Of a DNA stretch of 64,000 bases, positions 18,629-26,479 are shown in pieces. Below the pieces are notes generated by a model. The model saw nothing but the letters and a program-made list of their open reading frames with translations. It searched no databases and had not been told where the DNA came from. Numbering within the stretch: the first letter of the stretch is position 1; each line of letters starts with the position of its first letter. This stretch comes from CBDCWT01 sp965223305 (GTDB lineage: Bacteria > Planctomycetota > Planctomycetia > Pirellulales > Pirellulaceae). Position numbers and translations under genes: made by a program. The stretch lies in the NCBI GenBank assembly GCA_965223305.1, contig CBDCWT010000046.1, positions 137,376 through 201,375 of the forward strand. The letters run 5' to 3'.

Positions 18629-19236
18629 TTTGCAAACCGCTCCAGCACGTAGCTCGTGACTTCAGACCAAGAGTGACGGCTCACGATGTCGCGCGTCCTC
18701 CGACTCCGCCTCTCTGGATCGAAAAGGATCTTCTGAACGTTGGGCGGGAAGTCGGGCTCGCTCAAGAACTCCGGCAGATCGTCGACGAAGAGCTGGCAAC
18801 CGGCACTGGCGATCCGCTGTAGCTTGGCCTGCTTAGTTTCCTCGAAATAGACGTCGCTTTGGGTCAGCCCCGTGTGACTCTCGAAAAACCGATTTGCCTC
18901 GAGCCACTGCCTGGCAGCGGATCGCAGGTCGAGGTCCGGGCCTCGATAGGGCCGCTTGGTCTTGTGGCTGATGATCACAACATCGAGGTTGGCTAGGCGA
19001 CACCGCTCGAAGAACTCGTACACACCGGGAAACGCGTCAGCGTCAGCAATGTAGTGGCCGTAGATGGCCGCCTGCAGCTCGGTCCAATCGTCCTCTTTCC
19101 CAAGTTCGCGGAGCCGATCTCGGATTCGCTCCTTCTCCGCGGGAAAACCTCGGGGAATCAACCCTCGCTCGCAGGCAACGCGAAAAAACAGCGGATCATA
19201 GCAGACGATCGTGTTGTCAAAGTCGAGTCCAATCAT
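18625..19236 (-). CDS. HAD-superfamily hydrolase
   Basis: A 203-aa haloacid-dehalogenase-fold protein, probably a phosphatase. Motif I is MIGLDFDNTIV (D5 nucleophile, D7 acid/base). Motif II is VVIISHKT (Ser in place of the more usual Thr/Ser position). A Lys lies in KQAKLQRI, and motif IV is QLFVDDLPEFL. It overlaps the start of the downstream phosphotransferase by 4 bp and lies 8 bp after the dehydrogenase, so the three are translated as a unit. The family is too broad to name a substrate. The neighbours suggest a phosphorylated sugar or sugar-alcohol intermediate. Confidence 0.85.
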   Translation of the reverse strand: MIGLDFDNTIVCYDPLFFRVACERGLIPRGFPAEKERIRDRLRELGKEDDWTELQAAIYGHYIADADAFPGVYEFFERCRLANLDVVIISHKTKRPYRGPDLDLRSAARQWLEANRFFESHTGLTQSDVYFEETKQAKLQRIASAGCQLFVDDLPEFLSEPDFPPNVQKILFDPERRSRRTRDIVSRHSWSEVTSYVLERFAK

Positions 19237-19244
19237 GGGGCGAG

Positions 19245-20279
19245 CTAGGCGAGTTCAATAATGGGTCGCGGCACGATCCCCTGTTCCAACTCGTCCAAAG
19301 CCTGGTTGACCTCGGATAGCCGGTAGATCTTGGGAAACAGAGGCGAGAGGTCCAGACGGCCCTCGGCCAGCAACTGGCCGTAGCGGGCGAAGTCGCGGTC
19401 CGGATCGTTGTCTCCGCCCCAGGTACCAAGCAGACGCTTACCCTGGTTAAGCTCGCCCGGGTCCAGCTGCAAGCGTTCACCGTGTCGGGCGTTGCCGACG
19501 ACGACCACTGTTCCGCCGCGGGGTCGCACGGCCGCCAACGCCTGCTGCATGACCGCTGGACGTCCGGTTGCTTCGACAGCCAAGTCGAGGCCATCCGGAC
19601 AGAGTACTCCGATTCGTTCGAGTGGATCCTCACGAGCCGAATTAATCAGCGCCGTTGCGCCGAAATGCTGTGCGATTCGAAGTCTCTCGTCGTTCACATC
19701 CACTGCGATTAACGGCACTGCGTCCATTGCCGCGGCGGCAGCAACCGCTGCGCAGCCGATTCCGCCGACACCAAAGACGGCGGTAGTCATCCATGGTTCC
19801 GCAGCCGCAGTGTTCCAGACGGCGCCGAACCCGGTGGGGACAGCGCACCCCAACAATGCGCCCTCTGGACCACCGACTTGATCCGGCAGCAGCACCACGC
19901 GGTTCTCGCTGACCACCGTGAGTTGCTGGAAGGTAGTTACTCCGCCGGCGTTCACGTCTTGGCCTTGCCAGCGGTAGACAGTTCCTGGGACGTCGGCTCC
20001 CGAGCCCTTCATCCAGCTCAGAACGACTCGGTCTCCGACGGTGCATTTATTGACGTTTGGTCCAGTCTCCACGACCTCGCCACATGCCTCGTGTCCCAAA
20101 CAATGAGGCAGATAGCGGTCACTGCCACGGTATCCGCGCGCCTCTAAGAGCTGTGTATGGCACACCCCGCTGTGGCTCACCTCGACAAGCACTTGGCCCG
20201 GTTTGAGCGCCGGCACTTCCAGCTCGGCCAACTCCAGCGGATGACCGGTTTCTACTAGCACTGCGGCCAAGGTTTTCAT
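19245..20279 (-). CDS. Zinc-type MDR alcohol/polyol dehydrogenase
   Basis: A 344-aa medium-chain dehydrogenase. Catalytic zinc ligands are visible in SHSGVCHTQ (C40) and CLGHEACGEVVE (H63-E64). The nucleotide-binding loop is VFGVGGIGCAA, with an acidic NAD-preferring end IAVDVND. The four-cysteine structural-zinc lobe is missing; SWMKGSGADVPGTVYRW stands in its place, and AGGVTTFQQLTVVSENRVV follows. This KGSG-type lobe is known to me from dehydrogenases found in surface-polysaccharide gene clusters, so a role in making an activated sugar or polyol is plausible but inferred. It is the first gene of the operon with the HAD and APH genes. Upstream is a composite repeat. Confidence 0.9.
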   Translation of the reverse strand: MKTLAAVLVETGHPLELAELEVPALKPGQVLVEVSHSGVCHTQLLEARGYRGSDRYLPHCLGHEACGEVVETGPNVNKCTVGDRVVLSWMKGSGADVPGTVYRWQGQDVNAGGVTTFQQLTVVSENRVVLLPDQVGGPEGALLGCAVPTGFGAVWNTAAAEPWMTTAVFGVGGIGCAAVAAAAAMDAVPLIAVDVNDERLRIAQHFGATALINSAREDPLERIGVLCPDGLDLAVEATGRPAVMQQALAAVRPRGGTVVVVGNARHGERLQLDPGELNQGKRLLGTWGGDNDPDRDFARYGQLLAEGRLDLSPLFPKIYRLSEVNQALDELEQGIVPRPIIELA

Positions 20280-20373
20280 AGGGCGGTCTACATACGTTGG
20301 TCGTGGCCGAGGAGAAAAAACGGTTCAGGTTTGTCTCCGACGTTCCTTTCAGCGACGGCACTTCTCCCCCGTT

Positions 20374-20601
20374 GGGAGGTCGTGCAGCTTTTACGCTTCA
20401 TGCGGTCCACCAAACTCTGGCGAGTTCGGCTACGACTCTGGCGAGTTCGGCTACGCTCCAAATCAGCCGCTGGGCGTTAGCCCACGGTTTCCTAGCGAAT
20501 CCGACGCGTAGCGTTCGGCGAGTGCCCCCCTCTCCGGCCCTTCGGGCCGACTCTCCCCAAAGGGGAGAGTGACGAAAGACTAACTCATAGGCTGCACGAC
20601 C
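20374..20601. repeat. Composite mosaic repeat, copy A
   Basis: About 228 bp between the MDR operon and msrA. It opens with GGGAGGTCGTGCAGCTTTTA and ends with the degenerate inverted counterpart GCTGCACGACC. Inside are two tandem copies of CTCTGGCGAGTTCGGCTAC (20410-20454), the module GCTGGGCGTTAGCCCACGG (20465-20488), and a hairpin CTCTCCCCAAAGGGGAGAG near the right end. Related copies occur at 24639, 29016 and about 61709-61901, in both orientations. Confidence 0.75.
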
Positions 20602-20637
20602 GGCAGTGCGAGCGATTTCTGGCTAAGAAATCAAGCC

Positions 20638-20665
20638 TTGCCGATCCGCGAGACTATCATACAAT
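20638..20665 (+). promoter_or_regulatory. Candidate sigma-70-type promoter for msrA
   Basis: TTGCCG at 20638-20643 and TACAAT at 20660-20665, spaced 16 bp. This is a fair match to the -35/-10 consensus, about 88 bp before the msrA start. Found by eye only. Confidence 0.35.
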
Positions 20666-20752
20666 TCGCGTAACAACAAAACGACTCGGGAGCTGAGCAG
20701 GCAGCCCGTGAGATGTGCCGGTCCTTTCTTTCTAACAGGAGACAATCACAAC

Positions 20753-21412
20753 ATGTGGCGATCGAGGAACCGGCTTATCGCATGTGCGTTGCTACTGGCC
20801 GGCTGTATTCCAGCGTCGATTCCCGTCCAAGAAGCGAGTACCAGCGTGAATGCCCAAGAAGTCGAGCAACCAGCGGTGAAAACCAAAGTAGCCACGTTCG
20901 GTGCTGGTTGTTTTTGGTGCGTCGAGGCAGTATTCCAGGAGCTCGAGGGCGTGGTGGCAGTCAAGTCCGGTTACACGGGCGGTTTGCTCCCAAACCCGAC
21001 CTACGAGCAAGTCTGCAGTGGGCGAACGGGCCACGCCGAGGTTTGCCAAATCACCTACGACCCACAGCTGGTCAGCTTCGACGAGCTGCTCGAGGTTTTT
21101 TGGAAGACGCACGATCCCACGACTTTGAACCAGCAGGGCGCCGACCGTGGAACTCAGTACCGTTCGGCAGTTTTCTACCATGACCAGGAGCAAAAGGAGC
21201 TGGCTGAGAAGTACAAGAGGAAGCTCGACGAATCTGGCGCATGGCGAAGGCCTATCGTCACTGAGATCACACTCTTTAAGAAATTCTATCCGGCCGAGAA
21301 GTATCACGACGACTACTTCCGCCGCAACCCGAATGCGGGATATTGTCGAGCTGTCATCGTCCCCAAGATGGAGAAGTTTCGCCGGGCGTTTCGCGACAAG
21401 CTGAAGGAGTAA
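20753..21412 (+). CDS. msrA: Peptide-methionine (S)-S-oxide reductase MsrA, predicted lipoprotein
   Basis: A 219-aa MsrA, which reduces methionine-S-sulfoxide in proteins. The start at 20753 follows AGGAG at 20737-20741. The N-terminus is a lipoprotein signal, LIACALLLAGC with the lipobox Cys at C18, so the enzyme should be tethered in the cell envelope instead of cytosolic. The catalytic motif is TFGAGCFWCVEAVF (nucleophile C53), followed by YTGG, GHAEVCQITYDP, FWKTHDPTTLNQQGADRGTQYRS (quoted here as separate blocks in that order) and YHDDYFRRNPNAGYC. All of these are family-typical. It is monocistronic, with a possible promoter at 20638-20665. It probably repairs oxidised envelope proteins. 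Confidence 0.95.
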   Translation: MWRSRNRLIACALLLAGCIPASIPVQEASTSVNAQEVEQPAVKTKVATFGAGCFWCVEAVFQELEGVVAVKSGYTGGLLPNPTYEQVCSGRTGHAEVCQITYDPQLVSFDELLEVFWKTHDPTTLNQQGADRGTQYRSAVFYHDQEQKELAEKYKRKLDESGAWRRPIVTEITLFKKFYPAEKYHDDYFRRNPNAGYCRAVIVPKMEKFRRAFRDKLKE

Positions 21413-21462
21413 GGCGAGTACGGCTTAGGAGGAGAGACATCTGAGGTTGTCCATCAACGCTC

Positions 21463-21528
21463 GGGAGGGCGAGGCTCCTGCCGAGCCGCAGGGCACAAGA
21501 AACGGCTCCGCAGGAGCGTCGCCCTCCC
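21463..21528. repeat. GGGAGGGCGAGG hairpin repeat
   Basis: The left arm GGGAGGGCGAGGCTCCTG continues CCGAGCCGC, and the right arm CGGCTCCGCAGGAG ends GCCCTCCC. Together they form a 66-bp imperfect hairpin downstream of msrA. It is a member of a dispersed family also at 21610, 47382, 49064, 52417 and 61957. Confidence 0.8.
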
Positions 21529-21609
21529 GGTTGGTTTGCCGCCTCTCGGGATAAGGACGAGCGTCGATAAACCCTGTTGGCCGCGGCTCTCTGGCCACAC
21601 AAGGCGTGT

Positions 21610-21636
21610 GGGAGGGCGAGGCTCCTGCCGAGCCGC
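21610..21636. repeat. GGGAGGGCGAGG repeat, single arm
   Basis: One left arm of the family (GGGAGGGCGAGGCTCCTG...), lying between msrA and epmA, which converge here. It may help separate their transcripts. Confidence 0.75.
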
Positions 21637-21674
21637 AAGTAGCCGAGAGAGCTCGCAGCGCTTGAGGATTCCCG

Positions 21675-22658
21675 CTACGCAATGTCAATTGGGAAGGGCA
21701 TCACTTCGCGAATGCTCGAGGCGCCCAGTGCGAGCATGACCAGTCGATCGAAGCCCAGCGCTACACCGGCACAGGGTGGCAACCGATTCTGGGTCATCGC
21801 TAACAGCAACCGGCTTTCTTCTGGCACTCGATACTTGCCGGCCGACGAGCGCGCTTGGTTTACTGCACGATTTCGCTTCTGTAATTCCGCGCCGTCCAGC
21901 AACTCGTGATAGCCATTGGCCAGTTCTATCCCTCGGTAGTAGAGCTCGAAACGTTCGGCGACCGGCGGGTCGCCCGGGCGTATTCGAGCGAGTGCTGCCT
22001 GGTTCGCAGGATAGTCGTACAGGATCAGCGGCCGTTCTGTTCCCAGGTGCGGTTCCACGCACTCGGCCAGCAGCAGGTGGAGCAAGGCGTCGCGATCTGC
22101 AGATGATAGCTGCGACGGCAAGGGCAGCTGCAGCTGCCGAGCGAGGTCCCTGAGTTCCTCGACCTGACAGACGTGCGGATCGATCCCCGCGTGCATTTGA
22201 AAAGCCTGCTGATACGAGAGGCGATCGTGGCCCGCGCACGCCAGGAGCTCTTGGGCTAGTTCGCCGAGCAGGTCCATCGCCTGTGACAGGCCGTCTTCAG
22301 TCCGATACCACTCAACGATTGTGAATTCAGGGTTGTGTAGTTTTCCGCTTTCGCCGCCGCGAAACCCATGCGTGATTTGGTAGATCTTCTTGGCCCCCGC
22401 CGCCAACAGCCGCTTCATCGCGAATTCGGGAGATGTCTGCAGCCACAGCGTTTGTCCTACGCTGGGGTTGCTGGGATCAGAAAACAGCTGCACCGGCAGC
22501 GGGTCAAGGTGCAGGTCGATGACGGAGTCGGCCGACAATAGAGGGGTCTCGACTTCGACGAACCCCCGTTCATCGAAGAACTGGCGGGTTCGCTTGAGCA
22601 GTTCCGCCCGCTGCTGCAGCGTTTCCCAACTGGCGGTCGGCGCGAACTCGTGCAGCAC
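21675..22658 (-). CDS. epmA: EF-P--(R)-beta-lysine ligase EpmA (PoxA/GenX)
   Basis: A 327-aa truncated class II lysyl-tRNA-synthetase relative that attaches (R)-beta-lysine to the conserved Lys of elongation factor P. Class II motifs are clear: motif 1 FFDERGFVEVETPLL, motif 2 HGFRGGESGKLHNPEFTIVEWY (quoted from its core GESGKLHNPEFTIVEWYR), and motif 3 GVALGFDRLVMLALGASSI. There is no N-terminal anticodon-binding OB domain, which separates EpmA from LysS. The length matches E. coli EpmA (325 aa). It lies next to efp (same strand, upstream) and close to epmB, making a compact EF-P modification locus. Confidence 0.96.
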   Translation of the reverse strand: MLHEFAPTASWETLQQRAELLKRTRQFFDERGFVEVETPLLSADSVIDLHLDPLPVQLFSDPSNPSVGQTLWLQTSPEFAMKRLLAAGAKKIYQITHGFRGGESGKLHNPEFTIVEWYRTEDGLSQAMDLLGELAQELLACAGHDRLSYQQAFQMHAGIDPHVCQVEELRDLARQLQLPLPSQLSSADRDALLHLLLAECVEPHLGTERPLILYDYPANQAALARIRPGDPPVAERFELYYRGIELANGYHELLDGAELQKRNRAVNQARSSAGKYRVPEESRLLLAMTQNRLPPCAGVALGFDRLVMLALGASSIREVMPFPIDIA

Positions 22659-22747
22659 ACCCAGCTCTCCCCATTCGATCGGTCATCGTCATCGTCGCTT
22701 AACACGGAGCGTGCACGTTCCGTGCGCTGTAGCTGTCAGCTTCAAAT

Positions 22748-22781
22748 GGCGGACGGCACGCGGAGCGTGCCTGCTACTTTG
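22748..22781. repeat. GGACGGCACGCGGAGCGTGCC hairpin family
   Basis: A short hairpin with arms GGCACGC and GCGTGCC, followed by TGCTACTTT, in the epmA-efp gap. Relatives are at 36063 (reverse orientation), 36176 and 61904. A partial unit at about 22700-22725 (ACGGAGCGTGCACGTTCCGT) lies just beside it. Confidence 0.7.
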
Positions 22782-22794
22782 TGGATGGCAAAGC

Positions 22795-23364
22795 CTAGTT
22801 GCTCACGCGCTCGACGTAGTCTCCGGTGCGCGTGTCTACTTTAATAATGTTTCCTTGCTTGATGAAGATCGGTACTTGGAACTCGGCACCCGTCTCCACC
22901 TTGGCTGGCTTGGTCACGTTCGTAGCGGTATCACCCTTCGCGCCCGGTTCGCACTCCACGACTTCCAATTCGATATGGTTCGGCGGTGTAATGGCAACAG
23001 GGTTGCCGTTGTACAGCAACATGTTGCAGCCGATCGACTCTTTGAGGTACTTCCAGTTGTCCTCGATCTGCGCGGCGGACAGTTCATACTGCTCGTAGGA
23101 GCTCGTGTCCATAAAGACAAAGGTCTCTCCCTGCCGGTAGAGAAACTGCGTCGAGATCTCTTCGACATCCGCAGACTCCAGCGAGTCACCCCCTTTGTAA
23201 GTCCGATCGATGACGGTATGACGCAGCAGGTTGCGCAACTTACACTTGTAGAAGGCGTTCCCCTTGCCCGGCTTGACGAAGTTCATCTCGATCATGGCGT
23301 ACGGCTCGCCATCGATCTCGACTTTCAGTCCTTTGCGAAAATCACTAGTCTTATAAGTAGCCAC
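22795..23364 (-). CDS. efp: Elongation factor P
   Basis: A 189-aa EF-P, which binds stalled ribosomes between the P and E sites and speeds peptide-bond formation at polyproline stretches. I place the start at a GTG (23364-23362), giving VATYKTSDFRKGLKVEIDG, the normal family N-terminus. It follows AGGAT and gives the normal length; the 51 in-frame codons upstream are not EF-P-like. The loop VKPGKGNAFYK carries the Lys to be modified, K34 in this numbering. That agrees with beta-lysylation by EpmA and EpmB, both encoded beside it. Domains II and III follow (FLYRQGETFVFMD, VVECEPGAKGDTATN, KVETGAEFQVPIFI). epmB is divergent. Confidence 0.96.
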   Translation of the reverse strand: MATYKTSDFRKGLKVEIDGEPYAMIEMNFVKPGKGNAFYKCKLRNLLRHTVIDRTYKGGDSLESADVEEISTQFLYRQGETFVFMDTSSYEQYELSAAQIEDNWKYLKESIGCNMLLYNGNPVAITPPNHIELEVVECEPGAKGDTATNVTKPAKVETGAEFQVPIFIKQGNIIKVDTRTGDYVERVSN

Positions 23365-23528
23365 AACTTGAATCCTATTTGTAACCTCAGCCAGTTGCCA
23401 TCGCGTTGGAGCTGCCGGCCGTAACCAAGCTGACAGCGCGAGAAGTGACGGTAGCCACGGCTTGCCCTGGACGACCGTTACTGCCATCGTTAGCAGCTGC
23501 CCCGACAACCGTCTCAACTACCGATGTG

Positions 23529-24557
23529 ATGGCCATTGTAGCCTGCCAGGCGGATTCTGTCCGCGCCGGTTTCCCGGATCGTGGGGAGTGGCACCGAGCG
23601 TTGAAGACGGCGGTGCGCGACGGCGGTGAACTTTGCCGCCGTCTAGACTTGGCGGAAAGCTACGCTGTCGCGGCGCAGCGAGCCAGTCAGCAGTTTCCTG
23701 TCTTTGCACCGCTGGGCTACATCGCGCGGATGCAACCTGGCGATCCCCACGACCCGCTCCTGCGGCAGGTCCTGCCGCTGGCTGAGGAAACAGACGACGT
23801 CGCAGGCTATGCGGCCGATCCGGTTGAGGATCGGTCTGCTACCGTTCTCCCTGGGATGATCCAAAAGTACGATGGGCGGGTCCTGTTGGTCACGACGGGG
23901 GCGTGTGCCATCCATTGCCGTTACTGCTTCCGGCGGCACTACGAGTACGCGGATGGTCCCCACTCACTAGATCAATGGGATCCGGTTCTCGCACAATTGG
24001 CGGAAGACACGACGGTCGAAGAGGTGCTGCTAAGCGGCGGTGATCCACTCACGCTACGCGATCCGGTCCTGGAGGGTCTGGTTAGTCGTTTGGCGGAGAT
24101 CAGACAGCTACGACGCATCCGGATTCACACACGACTTCCGGTCGTAATCCCCGAGCGAGTGACCGCGGAGCTCGTAGGTTGGTTGCGGAGCACGAGGCTA
24201 ACACCGGTCGTCGTCGTTCACGCCAACCACGCTGCCGAATTGGACGACGACGTTGCAGGGGCCTTTGCCAGGCTGCTCGACGCTGGCATTCCGCTGCTGA
24301 ACCAAACCGTGTTGCTGCGCGGCGTCAACGACAACCTCGCTGCGCTCAAGTCACTGTTTGCCCGACTGGTCGACTTGCGTGTCATCCCCTACTACCTACA
24401 CCAACTGGATCGTGTCCGCGGGGCCGCTCACTTTGAAGTGCCCGTCTGCCGCGGTCTGGAGCTGATGGCACAGCTGCGAGGTTTGTTGCCCGGTTATGCA
24501 GTGCCGCGTTACGTCCAGGATGTTCCAGGGGAAAACGGCAAGCGGGTGCTGGCGTGA
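23529..24557 (+). CDS. epmB: EF-P beta-lysylation protein EpmB (lysine 2,3-aminomutase-like)
   Basis: A 342-aa radical-SAM enzyme that converts L-lysine to (R)-beta-lysine for EF-P modification. The ATG at 23529 is chosen because it gives exactly the usual EpmB length; 41 further in-frame codons upstream look unlike the family. The [4Fe-4S] motif is CAIHCRYCFRRHYEY (C126, C130, C133). Also seen: VEEVLLSGGDPLTL, IRIHTRLPVVIPERV, NHAAELDDDV, LLNQTVLLRGVND and PYYLHQLDRVRGAAHFEV, typical of lysine aminomutases. The C-terminal extension of PLP-dependent KAM proteins is short, as in EpmB. It is divergent from efp, so the pair may share a control region at 23365-23528. Confidence 0.95.
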   Translation: MAIVACQADSVRAGFPDRGEWHRALKTAVRDGGELCRRLDLAESYAVAAQRASQQFPVFAPLGYIARMQPGDPHDPLLRQVLPLAEETDDVAGYAADPVEDRSATVLPGMIQKYDGRVLLVTTGACAIHCRYCFRRHYEYADGPHSLDQWDPVLAQLAEDTTVEEVLLSGGDPLTLRDPVLEGLVSRLAEIRQLRRIRIHTRLPVVIPERVTAELVGWLRSTRLTPVVVVHANHAAELDDDVAGAFARLLDAGIPLLNQTVLLRGVNDNLAALKSLFARLVDLRVIPYYLHQLDRVRGAAHFEVPVCRGLELMAQLRGLLPGYAVPRYVQDVPGENGKRVLA

Positions 24558-24638
24558 TTCCCAGCCGGCTCTCGAGTCTGCGAGTGCGTTTGGGAATGAC
24601 AGAAAAATTGGGACAGAAAGATGAGTGACCTCCCCAAA

Positions 24639-24849
24639 GAGGTCGTGCAGCTTTTAAGTTAGTGCGTGACTTCGTGTTTCTTCACTCTCCCCTCGGGGAG
24701 AGTCGGCCCGAAGAGGGTGGGCCCTCGCCGGACGCTACGCATCGATTTCGCTCGGGAACCGTGGGCTAACGCCCAGCGGCTAATTTGGAGCGTAGCCGAA
24801 CTCGCCAGAGTTTGGTGGACTGCATGAAGCGTAGAGCTGCACAGCCTCC
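24639..24849. repeat. Composite mosaic repeat, copy B
   Basis: About 211 bp between epmB and the PDZ protein gene. It starts GAGGTCGTGCAGCTTTTAAG and ends GAGCTGCACAGCCTCC, an inverted counterpart. Inside are hairpins ACTCTCCCCTCGGGGAGAGT and GTGGGCTAACGCCCAGCGGC (24761-24780), and GTAGCCGAACTCGCCAGAG from 24792. The module order is reversed relative to copy A, so the element is inserted in the opposite orientation. Confidence 0.75.
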
Positions 24850-24864
24850 GAGATCTGCGGGCGC

Positions 24865-26055
24865 CTACTGCCACTGGCCGAACGTGATCTCTCTGTCGAT
24901 GATCTTTCCGGCGCGGCGGACCTGTAACTTGACCGTATCGCCGCTGATGTTTTCTGCGATCATTTTCTGCAGCACCTCGAAGTCTCGCACGGTGCGATCT
25001 CCGTATTTGACGATGGTATCGCCGGGAAGCAGGCCTCCTTTTTCGGCCGCGCTGCCGGGAGTCACTTCGTCGATGCGCCAATTCTCTCGGTTGTTGTCAA
25101 TACTCGCCCTGATCCCCAGGAAGGCGCCTTTCCGTCGGTCGACGCTGATGCCGCGCGTTTGCAGCCGTTCCGCCCCGGCGACGCTGAGCCGGGTACCGTA
25201 GGCGACAACAGTACTGATTTTTCGACAGGCGGCCAGGTGTTCGACGGCACCGTCACCCACAGAAACATAGATCAGCTTGACGACCCGCATCTGTGGGAGG
25301 TGTTTCAGGTGCTTCAGCGCCGCGTCACTGATTCGGGCCCGCGCAATCTTCACGAACAACAACCCTTCCATTCCTCCCACATGCTCCAGCCATTGATCGG
25401 TAACCTGCTGGCCGATGAAGTTTGCCTGCTCGACGTCGCGCAGCCACTTGAGTTGTTTTAAATCGTCCTCAGTGCCACGCCATTCTTCCCCAAACTCGAC
25501 CGCGAATAGTCCACTGCCGAGCATGCCGAATTCGACGTAGTTCGGAATCACCTTGGCTCCGAGTGCTTGCAGGGCAACCAGCGCGCGGTCTTGCTTGAGT
25601 TGGCTGAGCGTTTCTACGGCGTCGGCCGCATGCTGCGCGGCTGCGGTAACCTGCCGCTCTGCTATCTTGGTCAGTACGCGCCACGCCGCCTCTTCGGTCT
25701 CAGCATCGCCCGAGAACCCAAGTTTCCGGAGGACGTAGATCCCGCGAGTCGCGACCTCTAGACTGGCAGCCCTCTCGTGTACGGCAGCTCTCAGAGGCTC
25801 TACGGCCTGGTGCCCGATCGAGATCAGCTGCCTCGTCGCCTCATCCCGCGCGTCGTACTCGGCAGCATCCAGCTGCTGAATCCAGCTGCGGATTCGCTTG
25901 GCCCGGGCTTCGGCGAGCTCCTGACCTGAAGAATTAGCCAGCGGGAACAGCAGGCCGACCCAGATCGTCCCGATCGTCACCACGGAGATACGCGTCCGGC
26001 AGCGTCGCGAGTGTGAGGTTGGGTGATTCGACATGTTCGTAACATCGAGTGTCAT
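24865..26055 (-). CDS. Exported PDZ-domain protein with HEAT-like and leucine-rich repeat regions
   Basis: A 396-aa protein; a start 7 codons in (MSNHPTS) is equally possible. A hydrophobic segment VVTIGTIWVGLLFPLANSSG acts as signal or anchor. Residues about 50-160 form alpha-helical HEAT-like repeats (DARDEATRQLISIGHQAVEP, typical of this family). Residues about 200-300 look like leucine-rich repeats (DAALKHLKHLPQMRVVKLIY, VEHLAACRKISTVV). The C-terminus is a PDZ domain (IDEVTPGSAAEKGGLLPGDT, DRTVRDFEVLQKMI). No protease domain is present, so it is probably an adaptor or scaffold in the periplasm. Copy 2 of the 174-bp hairpin ends 13 bp upstream of the start, so promoter or leader function of that element is possible here. 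Confidence 0.85.
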   Translation of the reverse strand: MTLDVTNMSNHPTSHSRRCRTRISVVTIGTIWVGLLFPLANSSGQELAEARAKRIRSWIQQLDAAEYDARDEATRQLISIGHQAVEPLRAAVHERAASLEVATRGIYVLRKLGFSGDAETEEAAWRVLTKIAERQVTAAAQHAADAVETLSQLKQDRALVALQALGAKVIPNYVEFGMLGSGLFAVEFGEEWRGTEDDLKQLKWLRDVEQANFIGQQVTDQWLEHVGGMEGLLFVKIARARISDAALKHLKHLPQMRVVKLIYVSVGDGAVEHLAACRKISTVVAYGTRLSVAGAERLQTRGISVDRRKGAFLGIRASIDNNRENWRIDEVTPGSAAEKGGLLPGDTIVKYGDRTVRDFEVLQKMIAENISGDTVKLQVRRAGKIIDREITFGQWQ

Positions 26056-26068
26056 CGCAGAGCACTAG

Positions 26069-26242
26069 CCCGAATTATTCATGAGCGATCTACTGCGAGG
26101 TCGTAAGTCCATCCGTGGCTTCGTCATGCTTCACAATTCTCCCTCGACGTATTGCTTCAATACGCCTTCGGAAGAATGGCTCGCCTTCCTTGCCACGAAC
26201 GTACTTACAACCTCTCGCGACGATCTTCATGAATAATCCGGG
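26069..26242 (+). mobile_element. 174-bp hairpin MITE-like element, copy 2
   Basis: Same length and orientation as copies 1, 3 and 4, with a few substitutions (for example CTACTGCGAGG in the left arm). It is flanked on both sides by CTAG (26065-26068 and 26243-26246). It sits immediately upstream of the PDZ-protein gene, so it is either in that gene's 5' leader or has displaced its promoter. Confidence 0.9.
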
Positions 26243-26479
26243 CTAGCCGTCTCACTTGACGACGACGATGCTTTTGCCCGGTGTCGCTTGAGTTCCCGCT
26301 CGCGATGCCGGATAGGGTTCGCTTTCCGTGCGTTCACGATTGCAGACCCACTGCCACGATTGTGAGATCGCTAAGTAACCGCTATTCTCGTCTCTTTGCG
26401 GCGTTGATGCCAGACGAGATCGTTGCCTGATCAACGGCGTCAACGTATGAGCCTTGGAGAGATCCAGCGGAGTTACCGC

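Noticed and set aside
22390..23424. Plus-strand open frame of 344 codons
   Set aside because: It is antisense to epmA and efp and crosses their gap, including a repeat; the composition is that of a shadow frame.
26252..26443. Minus-strand 63-codon frame next to hairpin copy 2
   Set aside because: No ribosome-binding site, no family resemblance and no leader; probably chance in a 233-bp gap.
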